NCBI GenBank assembly: GCA_964528675.1
Contig: CAZGTU010000037.1
Coordinates: 1 to 39,038 of the forward strand
Origin: CAYRTD01 sp964528675
GTDB lineage: Bacteria > Bacteroidota > Bacteroidia > Bacteroidales > GCA-2748055
Length of the DNA: 39,038 nt
Reading direction: 5' to 3'
Shown one piece after another: positions 25,058-32,664 of the stretch. Numbering within the stretch: position 1 is the first letter of the stretch; each line of letters opens with the position of its first letter. The notes beneath the pieces were generated by a model. That model saw only the letters and a program-made list of their open reading frames with translations. It did no database searches and was not told where the DNA came from. The position numbers and the translations under genes were made by a program.

Positions 25058-26452
25058 ATGGATGTTGAAATTCTTTCACGAGTTCAATTTGCTTTCACCA
25101 TTGGTTTTCATTATATCTACCCTCCCCTTACTATTGGTATGGGATTGATCATGGTAGTAATGGAAGGTCTTTACCTTAGAACGGGTGAAAAGATTTACGA
25201 AACCATGGCAAAATTCTGGACAAGGATCTTTGCCCTTACATTTGGAATAGGGGTAGCTACCGGAATAGTCATGGAGTTTGAATTTGGCACAAACTGGGCA
25301 GCATATTCCCGCTATGTAGGGGATGTTTTTGGAAGTGCGCTGGCTGCAGAAGGGATATTCGCATTTGCCCTTGAAAGCGGCTTCCTCGGGGTGCTTCTTT
25401 TCGGATGGAACAAAGTCAGCTCAAGGGTTCACTTTATCGCAACCCTTGGTGTTTTTATCGGATCCATGTTTTCGGCTATCTGGATTGTTGTTGCAAACAG
25501 CTGGCAGCAAACACCAGCAGGATATCACATCGTTGGTGAAGGAGCCGATGCCCGTGCGGAGATCACCGATTTCTGGGCTATGGTATTTAACCCTTCTTCC
25601 GTTGACCGTGTGCTTCATGTCTGGGTAGGAGCTTTTATTGCCGGAGCTTTCCTGATCATAAGCGTTCATGCCTATTATCTTCTGAAAAACCGTTATGTTG
25701 AGCTTTCCGGTAAAGCTCTTAAAATAGCATTGATTGTGGCAACAGTCTCCTCACTTGCGCAGCTTGCCATAGGACATCAATCTGCCGATGGAGTTGCTGA
25801 GAATCAGCCTCAAAAACTTGCTGCTTTCGAGGGTCATTTTGCAAAAGAAGGCCCTGCCGATCTTTATATCATGGGCTGGGTTGATAAGGAAAGACAGGAA
25901 GTTAAAGGAATAAAAATTCCCGGCGGACTTAGTTTTCTTGTACACTGGGATGCGAAAGAGTCTGTTCCCGGCTTGAATGCTTTTCAGGAGGACGACCGGC
26001 CCACTGCTTTAAATTCCATTTTCCAGTTTTATCATTTCATGGTGGCATTCGGCATGCTATTTATTGCCATAACTCTTTATGCAACTTTTCAGTGGTGGAG
26101 GGGAAAGATATTCAGACATCGTTGGTTCCTCTGGCTACTGGTATTTGCAGTCTTTCTGCCTCAACTTGCAAACCAGATGGGTTGGTTTGCCGCAGAAATG
26201 GGAAGACAGCCCTGGGTTGTATGGAAACTGCTCAGAACATCTGAAGGACTTTCAGAATCGGTAAGTGCCGAACAGGTACTTTTCTCTCTAATTTTATTTA
26301 CTCTGATTTATGCTCTGCTCTTTGTTCTATTCATTTACCTTCTGGACAGGAAAATTAAGAAAGGACCTTATGATGAGAGCGAAATCGAGGGCAGATTGCA
26401 ACTGAAAGATATGGCCAAACAATTTGAACAGAATCCAAAATTAAACTTTTAA
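25058..26452 (+). CDS. cydA: Cytochrome bd ubiquinol oxidase subunit I
   Basis: This 464-residue membrane subunit of the bd-type oxidase binds haems b558, b595 and d and oxidises quinol with O2. The N-terminus VQFAFTIGFHYIYPPLT carries the haem ligand His18, equivalent to E. coli His19. The conserved GRQPW motif (EMGRQPWVVWKLLRTSEG) lies near residue 388, and the region around 55-110 (WTRIFALTFGIGVATGIVME) matches the family core. The quinol-loop region between about 245 and 320 is of the short type. It is followed 5 bp later by cydB. Bd oxidases have high O2 affinity, which suggests microaerobic or fluctuating-oxygen growth. Confidence 0.97.
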   Translation: MDVEILSRVQFAFTIGFHYIYPPLTIGMGLIMVVMEGLYLRTGEKIYETMAKFWTRIFALTFGIGVATGIVMEFEFGTNWAAYSRYVGDVFGSALAAEGIFAFALESGFLGVLLFGWNKVSSRVHFIATLGVFIGSMFSAIWIVVANSWQQTPAGYHIVGEGADARAEITDFWAMVFNPSSVDRVLHVWVGAFIAGAFLIISVHAYYLLKNRYVELSGKALKIALIVATVSSLAQLAIGHQSADGVAENQPQKLAAFEGHFAKEGPADLYIMGWVDKERQEVKGIKIPGGLSFLVHWDAKESVPGLNAFQEDDRPTALNSIFQFYHFMVAFGMLFIAITLYATFQWWRGKIFRHRWFLWLLVFAVFLPQLANQMGWFAAEMGRQPWVVWKLLRTSEGLSESVSAEQVLFSLILFTLIYALLFVLFIYLLDRKIKKGPYDESEIEGRLQLKDMAKQFEQNPKLNF

Positions 26453-26457
26453 ATATT

Positions 26458-27489
26458 ATGACATTTCTCGGTATCGATTATCCAACCTGGTGGTTCCTTG
26501 TCATCGGAGCATTGTTTTCCGGTTATGCTATCCTCGATGGTTTTGATCTTGGAGCCGGTGCGTGGCACCTGTTTTTTAAAGATGATAAAAGCCGCAGAAT
26601 TGCCCTTAATGCTGTAGGTCCGGTATGGGACGGGAACGAAGTATGGCTCGTGATTGGGGGAGGGGCTTTATTTGCAGGATTTCCCGAAGCTTATGCCACC
26701 CTGTTTTCGGCTATGTATATACCCTTTATGCTTTTTCTCGGATTTCTCATTTTCCGGGCAGTTTCCATTGAGTTTAGGAGCAAGGAGGAAATGAAATGGT
26801 GGCGAAATGTTTGGGATGTTAGTTATAGTGTCTCCAGTGCAATGCTTGCATTTCTTCTGGGAGTAGTTCTCGGAAATATTCTCATTGGGATAACTATGAA
26901 TGAGAATTATATTTTCACAGGCAACTGGCTTGAATTTCTGAATCCTTATTCAATAGCGGTAGGTCTGACCAGCCTCTTCCTTTTCATGGTACATGGAGCA
27001 ATTTTCTTAACAATGAAAACAGAAGGAAGGCTTTTTCAGAAAGTTGCCCGCTTACTAAGAAGATCGATTTTATTGTTTGTTGGCATGTTTATAATAGTTA
27101 CAATAATTTCTATTACCTCATATCCTCATCTTACAGATAAGTTCCGTGCAAATCCGATACTATTCGGGGTTCCCCTGCTTGCTTTCCTGAGTATAGCGAA
27201 TGTGCCCAGACTGGCGAGTAAAGGGAAGTACCTTCATTCTTTCATCTTTTCAGCCCTGTCAATAAGTTTTCTTCTTATCCTGGTGGCAATAGAGCTGTTC
27301 CCTGTAATTATTCTTTCCCAGGGGGATCCGGCTAATAGCATGAGTATTTATGAGGCTGCTTCATCCGATAAGGCGCTTGGAATAATGCTTACCATAACGG
27401 CTATCGGCTTTCCACTGGTGCTGTTTTACACTGTTTTTGTATATCGTACCTTCTGGGGTAAAGTGAAGCTGGATGAGACGAGTTATTGA
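26458..27489 (+). CDS. cydB: Cytochrome bd ubiquinol oxidase subunit II
   Basis: This 343-residue subunit completes the CydAB oxidase core. It has the family N-terminus PTWWFLVIGALFSGYAIL, then DGFDLGAGAWHLFF and GPVWDGNEVWLVIGGGALF, with about eight transmembrane helices. The start ATG is 5 bp past the cydA stop, so the two are co-translated. No cydX-like small peptide or CydDC transporter follows; a 22-codon frame after the stop does not match CydX. Confidence 0.96.
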   Translation: MTFLGIDYPTWWFLVIGALFSGYAILDGFDLGAGAWHLFFKDDKSRRIALNAVGPVWDGNEVWLVIGGGALFAGFPEAYATLFSAMYIPFMLFLGFLIFRAVSIEFRSKEEMKWWRNVWDVSYSVSSAMLAFLLGVVLGNILIGITMNENYIFTGNWLEFLNPYSIAVGLTSLFLFMVHGAIFLTMKTEGRLFQKVARLLRRSILLFVGMFIIVTIISITSYPHLTDKFRANPILFGVPLLAFLSIANVPRLASKGKYLHSFIFSALSISFLLILVAIELFPVIILSQGDPANSMSIYEAASSDKALGIMLTITAIGFPLVLFYTVFVYRTFWGKVKLDETSY

Positions 27490-27629
27490 GTAGCAATGAT
27501 ATATTTAAACTCTTTTTTTATGAAAACTCTGGATGAACGAATGGATAAATTTCACGCTGTTTGATGTGAATATCAGACAATTTTGGTTATATTCCCGCAC
27601 AGAAATACTGAAAAACTGACAAAACTACC

Positions 27630-28751
27630 ATGAATAATAGTAGAGTACTTCTTCTCGGCTTCATGATGATGTCCGGGGTTTTTAATGCTATTGCACAATC
27701 AACAGATCAAAATGTATTACCCGTGCGAGGTTTATGTATCGCTTCTCCAGGTGTTGACCGGGTGAATGATTTCATTGATTTCATTGATCAGGAACTGGCT
27801 CCAAGAAATGTGAATACACTAATCCTGAGAATTGATTATAATTATGAGTACAAAAGCCATCCGGAGTTAAGGAATGAAAATCCGCTTTCTGGAAAGGATG
27901 TAAAACGAATTCTTAAAACATGTAAAAAGCATGATATCAGGATTATTCCACAGGTAAACCTTCTCGGTCATCAGTCATGGCATACCCATCTGGGAAATCT
28001 ACTGAGAGAGTATCCGGAGTTTGATGAAACACCGCATATTGAAATGCCTGAAAAGTATGAATGGCCAAATGAAGAAGGTTTATACTGTAAAAGTTATTGT
28101 CCCCTTCATCCAGAAGTCCATGATGTGGTATTCGCTCTCGTGGATGAAATATGTGAGGTCTTTGAAGCGGATGCTTTTCATGCCGGAATGGATGAAGTCT
28201 TCTATATCGGAGATAATAAATGTCCGAGATGCAGCGGAAACGATAAAGCTGAACTTTTTGCGGGGGAGGTGACTAAAATTCGTAATCATCTTGCTCTTCA
28301 AAATCGTGAGTTGTGGATATGGGGAGACAGGCTGATTGACGGCAAAACCACCGGCATTGGGGAATGGGAAGCCAGTATGAACAGTACCCACAGGGCTATC
28401 GACCTTATCCCGAAGGATGTTTTCATCTGCGACTGGCATTATGAACGCCCTTATCATACCCCTGTTTATTTTGCGATGAAAGGTTTCAGAGTAGCCACGT
28501 GTCCATGGCGCAAGCCCGAGATTGCCAGGCAGCAGGTAAAAAATATGGTCCTGTACAGAGAAAGTTCCACTCCTGTGATGAAAGATAACTTCAAGGGAAT
28601 AATACAAACCGTTTGGAGCCCGGCGGGCAGATTCATAGATGATTTTTATGGAAGTGAAGAAAAAAAAGACAAGAAGGAAAAATCCCCCGCTCAATGTTTC
28701 CGCGTAACTTTTAATGAAATACAGGGGCTTGAATCTGAAATATTACAGTAA
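27630..28751 (+). CDS. Exported GH20-like glycoside hydrolase (beta-N-acetylhexosaminidase type TIM barrel)
   Basis: This 373-residue protein has a signal peptide (ending NAIAQST). A TIM barrel resembles family 20: IIPQVNLLGHQSWH near residue 110, the catalytic-pair motif HAGMDEVF (Asp188-Glu189), a C-x-x-C stretch (NKCPRCSGND) and GIIQTVWSP near the C-terminus. GH20 enzymes use the Asp to position the substrate acetamido group and the Glu as acid. Compared with typical GH20 (450-800 residues), it lacks the N-terminal accessory domain. Substrate is probably an N-acetylhexosaminide, inferred only. Confidence 0.82.
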   Translation: MNNSRVLLLGFMMMSGVFNAIAQSTDQNVLPVRGLCIASPGVDRVNDFIDFIDQELAPRNVNTLILRIDYNYEYKSHPELRNENPLSGKDVKRILKTCKKHDIRIIPQVNLLGHQSWHTHLGNLLREYPEFDETPHIEMPEKYEWPNEEGLYCKSYCPLHPEVHDVVFALVDEICEVFEADAFHAGMDEVFYIGDNKCPRCSGNDKAELFAGEVTKIRNHLALQNRELWIWGDRLIDGKTTGIGEWEASMNSTHRAIDLIPKDVFICDWHYERPYHTPVYFAMKGFRVATCPWRKPEIARQQVKNMVLYRESSTPVMKDNFKGIIQTVWSPAGRFIDDFYGSEEKKDKKEKSPAQCFRVTFNEIQGLESEILQ

Positions 28752-28820
28752 TTTCATATTCATATTTATTAAAATTCATCTTTTGGCTTTATCTTTATTT
28801 TTTATTTGTCTGGAAAAAAG

Positions 28821-29660
28821 ATGAAGAAACCAAGGTTGCAGACACCTGATAACAAGGCAATTCCTATGGTGGAACATAAGCAATTGAAAGTTGAAAGCTA
28901 TTCAATTCATTATTATATTTCAGGGAAGCCGCACAGTACTCCAATTTTATTTCTCCATCCGGCCTTCGCCGATCACAGATGTTTCAATAAACAGGCGGAT
29001 TATTTCTCAAAGTATTTCCGGGTGATAACAATTGATCTTCCCGGTCATGGTCTTTCAAGGGTGAAAGGATCGAAAGATAAGATTGATCAGTCGGTTTACC
29101 ATATTGCACAAATATTAAAAAATGAGGAAATTGACAGGGCCCATTTTGTAGGTGTCTCTATGGGTAGCCTTATTGCTCAATATTTTGCACTTAACTATCC
29201 CGGGATGGTATCATCATTAACTGTTGTTGGTGGATATAATATCAATGCTGATGACCGAAAGGTTGCAAAAGCCCAGCGTGCAGAAAATCTCAAATGGATT
29301 TGGAAAGCCATGATATCAATGGATTCCTTCCGGAGGTATGTGGCTGGTGTATCTGTCTACAGGGAAGAAGAAAAAGTGAAATATTACGAAATGGCTCAAT
29401 CTTTCACCCGCAGATCATTCAGCGTTATGTCCGGACTTCAGAAGGTTGTTCAGCCTCGTAAAAACATAAAGAGGGATTATCCTCTTCTCCTGATCTGTGG
29501 TGAATACGACCAGGAACTGGTAAAAAAAACAGCCGGGAAATGGCGTGAATCAGATCCGGATACAGAATTTCATATAATCAAAAATGCAGGACATTGCGCA
29601 AATATGGATAAGGCTCCGGAGTTTAATGAGATTGTGATGGATTTTATTAAGGAAATATAA
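28821..29660 (+). CDS. Alpha/beta hydrolase
   Basis: A protein of about 279 residues from the ATG at 28821; a TTG five codons upstream is possible but less likely. It shows the alpha/beta hydrolase fold: an oxyanion-region FLHPAFADHR near residue 45, RVITIDLPGHGLSR, the nucleophile elbow GVSMGS (Ser113), a likely acid Asp in LLICGEYDQEL, and the catalytic His258 in NAGHCANMD. There is no signal peptide, so it is cytoplasmic. The ester, lactone or C-C bond substrate cannot be told. Confidence 0.9.
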   Translation: MKKPRLQTPDNKAIPMVEHKQLKVESYSIHYYISGKPHSTPILFLHPAFADHRCFNKQADYFSKYFRVITIDLPGHGLSRVKGSKDKIDQSVYHIAQILKNEEIDRAHFVGVSMGSLIAQYFALNYPGMVSSLTVVGGYNINADDRKVAKAQRAENLKWIWKAMISMDSFRRYVAGVSVYREEEKVKYYEMAQSFTRRSFSVMSGLQKVVQPRKNIKRDYPLLLICGEYDQELVKKTAGKWRESDPDTEFHIIKNAGHCANMDKAPEFNEIVMDFIKEI

Positions 29661-29818
29661 TATTTCAAAGAACAAAGTTACTCGGTTTATAGCGGGACCC
29701 TCCCCCATCGCCGCCACCAATGGACATCCTTTAATAATGTCTCAATTTTCCAATTTTAAGCCCCTCCGGGGAAGTACTTTTGTCCTGTCATTTATTTTTA
29801 AACAAAAAACAAAGCAAA

Positions 29819-30178
29819 ATGAAAAAACTTATTTCATGGGTTGAAGTCCCCGCATCTGACTTCGACAGGGCAGTTAATTTTTATAATGAAATTTTGGAAC
29901 TGGAACTCGAAAAAATGGATTTCGGTGAAGAGAAAATGGCCTGCTTTCCCGGAGACGAAGGAGCAATTTCCCTGGCACCTGGTTTCCATCCTTCCAGAGA
30001 TGGTGTACTGGCAAGTTTTAATGTGGGAAATGAACTTGATTCAACCATCGAAAAAATAGTAAGCGCTGGAGGAAGTATTGTCCGCAACAAAACAAAAATT
30101 GAGGCTGAAGGAAGGGGATATTTTGCGCTTTTCATTGATTCGGAAGGGAATAGGATTGGATTATATGGGGATAAATGA
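29819..30178 (+). CDS. VOC (glyoxalase/bleomycin-resistance fold) family protein
   Basis: This 119-residue protein begins LISWVEVPASDFDRAVNFYN and ends GNRIGLYGDK, the beta-alpha-beta-beta-beta layout of VOC proteins; the length is that of one VOC chain of two modules. The usual metal-ligand positions are His/Glu; here the first position (WVEV) has Glu, but one His is not obvious, so metal binding is uncertain. It lies 116 bp before an AraC-family regulator on the same strand, a frequent pairing. The ATG at 29819 is chosen over an upstream TTG. Confidence 0.88.
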   Translation: MKKLISWVEVPASDFDRAVNFYNEILELELEKMDFGEEKMACFPGDEGAISLAPGFHPSRDGVLASFNVGNELDSTIEKIVSAGGSIVRNKTKIEAEGRGYFALFIDSEGNRIGLYGDK

Positions 30179-30185
30179 TTTAGCA

Positions 30186-30219
30186 GGGCAGAGCCAGAAC
30201 TGGAGAACTGGCTCTGCCC
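30186..30219. terminator. Strong hairpin after VOC gene, no T-tract
   Basis: GGGCAGAGCCAG (30186-30197) pairs perfectly with CTGGCTCTGCCC (30208-30219) around a 10-nt loop, starting 7 bp after the VOC stop. A run of Cs follows rather than Ts, so it is not a standard intrinsic terminator but could stabilise the mRNA end. Confidence 0.5.
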
Positions 30220-30294
30220 CCCAATGATTCAAGAAATATTTTATGCAACAATAATACCAGAAATTTTTAAATTTGTATTTTATTAAAAATTACC

Positions 30295-31104
30295 ATGTCC
30301 CTCTTTACTGCATATCCATCTGGAAAACTTTCTCCCTTCATTCGTAAATACTGGGGAATCGAGAGTTGCCTTCCTCCTGGGGAAGAACATGTGCAGCGTA
30401 TAGTTCCTAATGGTTTGACGGAGTTGATGTTTTTCCTGGAAGGAAGGCCTTCAACAATGGATGATGATCGAAATTTTACCGGGAATTCTATAATAACAGG
30501 ACAACAGAGTAGTTATTACGATCTGAAGTTTGAGGGGAACCTTTCTTTACTTTCTGTAATTTTTCATCCCCACAGTTTGCCGCTTTTCTTCAACCTGCCC
30601 TCCAATGAATTTTTTAATCATGCAATTCCTCTGAGATATCTGTTGAAGGATGAGGTAAATGAACTGGAAAGTAAATTGCAGGAGGCAAATAAAATGCAGC
30701 AGAGAATTGATCTGCTGGAGGCCTTTCTCCTTAAAAGACTGATTAAAACTGAAAGAAGATATCATTTTGAGCGCATACAAAACAGTCTTGAGTTGATAAA
30801 TAAAAATAGCGGACTGGTGAATATTGATTACCTGGCTTCTCAGGCCTGTTTAAGCAGAAAGCAATATGAACGGATATTCACTGAATTCATTGGCAGCAGT
30901 CCTAAGCAGTTTTTAAGGGTGGTAAGATTTCAGAACGCTTTGAATCAAAAATTTATATCTTCTGATATGTCACTTACATCTCTCAGTTATGTATGCGGAT
31001 ATTATGACCAGTCGCACATGATAGGTGATTTCCGGAAACTATCCGGAATGTCTCCTAAAGAATATTTCTATGATTCTGAACCTTTTTCTGACTATTTTCA
31101 ATAA
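30295..31104 (+). CDS. AraC-family transcriptional regulator
   Basis: This 269-residue regulator has an N-terminal sensing region (DUF6597-like: MSLFTAYPSGKLSPFIRKYW, then IVPNGLTELMFFLEG) and a C-terminal pair of helix-turn-helix motifs (YLASQACLSRKQYERIFTEF, then SLTSLSYVCGYYDQSHMI and FRKLSGMSPKEYF). The second carries the typical G-Y-x-D-Q-S-H-x-x-x-x-F-R pattern. A TAAATTTG element at 30268-30275 lies 20 bp before the ATG, although no TTTG is at -33. It may regulate the preceding VOC gene and itself. Confidence 0.93.
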   Translation: MSLFTAYPSGKLSPFIRKYWGIESCLPPGEEHVQRIVPNGLTELMFFLEGRPSTMDDDRNFTGNSIITGQQSSYYDLKFEGNLSLLSVIFHPHSLPLFFNLPSNEFFNHAIPLRYLLKDEVNELESKLQEANKMQQRIDLLEAFLLKRLIKTERRYHFERIQNSLELINKNSGLVNIDYLASQACLSRKQYERIFTEFIGSSPKQFLRVVRFQNALNQKFISSDMSLTSLSYVCGYYDQSHMIGDFRKLSGMSPKEYFYDSEPFSDYFQ

Positions 31105-31140
31105 TTTTGGCTTCTTGTCATACTTCAAAATCAACTTTTA

Positions 31141-31788
31141 ATGGAAGGAAAGATTATAGGTGTGGGATTTCAAAAGACCGGCACTTCCACGCTCAGGGAA
31201 GCATTAAAAATTCTTGGTTACACGGTGAAAGACACCAGTACACGTCCGCTTATCCCTATCCTCCGAGGCAATTATCAAAAAGTTCTCAGGATGATCAGGG
31301 ATTATGATGCTGTTGAGGATACCCCCTGGTATATGATCTATAAGGAACTTGATCAGTTGATACCGGGTTCAAAGTTCATATTGACTATACGTGATGAAGA
31401 ATCCTGGTACAAAAGTGTAAGCAAGCATATTGGAGATCTGAGAAGTCCCCAGCATGAATGGATCTACGGAAAAGGCAAGGGCCTTCCCCGGGATGATAAG
31501 CAAAATACGCTCTGGGTGTATAATAAGCATAATAAAGAAGTACTTGAGTATTTCAAGGATCGTCCCGATGATCTTCTTGTTTTGGACTTCACAAAAGGGG
31601 ATAAGTGGGAAAAGCTTTGTTCTTTCCTGAATAAAGACATTCCCGACCTTCCTTTCCCTCATGCGAATAAGTCAAGGACCACACCCATGCCGGAACTAAA
31701 ACCCAAAGACAAATTCAAGCTCTTCCGTAAAAGATTTCGAAATAATATTAAGATGAAGTATATGGATTTGATGGGGTTGAATAAGTAA
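31141..31788 (+). CDS. Sulfotransferase family protein
   Basis: This 215-residue protein has the sulfotransferase P-loop GVGFQKTGTSTLREALKILGY at residues 7-27 and a 3'-phosphate-binding segment near 80-95 (KFILTIRDEESWYKSVSKHI). It differs in sequence and length from the sulfotransferase at 22611 and is not a recent duplicate. It probably uses PAPS; the acceptor is unknown. The preceding AraC gene ends 36 bp upstream. Confidence 0.82.
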   Translation: MEGKIIGVGFQKTGTSTLREALKILGYTVKDTSTRPLIPILRGNYQKVLRMIRDYDAVEDTPWYMIYKELDQLIPGSKFILTIRDEESWYKSVSKHIGDLRSPQHEWIYGKGKGLPRDDKQNTLWVYNKHNKEVLEYFKDRPDDLLVLDFTKGDKWEKLCSFLNKDIPDLPFPHANKSRTTPMPELKPKDKFKLFRKRFRNNIKMKYMDLMGLNK

Positions 31789-31822
31789 GTCACTTTGTTG
31801 GTGAGACAATCCCCCCACCCTG

Positions 31823-31934
31823 CACTTCCCCTAACTCCCCACTCCCCAACCCCCCCACTTCTTCCAACTCTCCAAACTCCACACTCCACACTCCTCCCTC
31901 CACACTCCCCCCTTCCCCTCCCTCAAAAATCTTT
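31823..31934 (+). repeat. 112-nt G-free, C-rich low-complexity tract
   Basis: No G occurs on the plus strand from 31823 to 31934. The tract is mainly C with short repeats of ACTCCAC and runs of up to seven Cs. The complementary strand therefore has many runs of three or more Gs. It lies in the spacer after a sulfotransferase gene and before DUF4251. Confidence 0.85.
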
Positions 31935-31988
31935 GGTACGCTATTTGATTTAACATAATCAAACAAGAAATTATTAAAGGACAGAGAT

Positions 31989-32537
31989 ATGAAAAACTTA
32001 ATAATATCAATCGGATTAATTCTTTCTCTTGGCTTTTTCTCAACTTTAATGGCTCAGGATGAAATGACTCGGGAAGAGAGAAAGCAGGCAAAAAAAGAGA
32101 GAATTGAAAAACAATATAAGACTACAGAACATATTCTTGAAAATAGAGAATTCGTTCTGGAAGCAAATTTCCTTGGTAACCGCTATGGACAGCGTATTCC
32201 GGTAACTTCAACCCTTAACTTTATCATGGTTGACTCTACTGATGCTGTAATTCAGATAGGAAGCCAGTCAGGTGTTGGATATAACGGAGTTGGAGGAATT
32301 ACAACTGAAGGGCAGGTTACGGATTTTGAATTGAATAAAAATGACAAGAAAAATAACTTTAGCCTTTCAATGAATGTAATGACCAACCTTGGTATTTATG
32401 ATATTTTTATGAATATCAGTGCAGATGGACATGCTTCTGCAAGAATAAGCGGATTAAGAGGTGGTCAGTTAACCTACACCGGGGTAATTGTTCCCGAAAA
32501 TCAATCTTATGTATACCAGGGTACATCTACCTATTAG
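31989..32537 (+). CDS. DUF4251 domain protein, exported
   Basis: This 182-residue protein has a Sec signal (MKNLIISIGLILSLGFFSTL, cleaved after MAQ) and a charged linker (REERKQAKKERIEKQYK). The DUF4251 beta-barrel follows: ENREFVLEANFLGNRYGQRI, then NFIMVDSTDAVIQIGSQSG, then SMNVMTNLGIYDIFMNISADGHASARI. The family is restricted to Bacteroidota and has no known function; it is probably periplasmic. It is followed by a strong intrinsic terminator, so it seems monocistronic. Confidence 0.9.
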   Translation: MKNLIISIGLILSLGFFSTLMAQDEMTREERKQAKKERIEKQYKTTEHILENREFVLEANFLGNRYGQRIPVTSTLNFIMVDSTDAVIQIGSQSGVGYNGVGGITTEGQVTDFELNKNDKKNNFSLSMNVMTNLGIYDIFMNISADGHASARISGLRGGQLTYTGVIVPENQSYVYQGTSTY

Positions 32538-32577
32538 TATGATTCCCGGTTTTAGTTCATTACTTGTTTAACAAACC

Positions 32578-32606
32578 AAACCCGGAGTAAAAGCTCCGGG
32601 TTTTAT
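32578..32606 (+). terminator. Intrinsic terminator after DUF4251
   Basis: The stem AAACCCGGAG (32578-32587) pairs with CTCCGGGTTT (32594-32603) around a 6-nt loop, followed by TTATTTTTT. The reverse strand also gives a hairpin with a T-containing tail, so it may serve the convergent treY-malQ operon as well. Confidence 0.88.
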
Positions 32607-32664
32607 TTTTTCATTTTTATATGTAGAAAATTTCACGATTCCTGGTGATTATTTTCCACAGACT

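Noticed and set aside
27498..27566. Small frame after cydB as a candidate cydX
   Set aside because: The 22-residue product (MIYLNSFFMKTLDERMDKFH) lacks a full membrane helix and the CydX Trp pattern.
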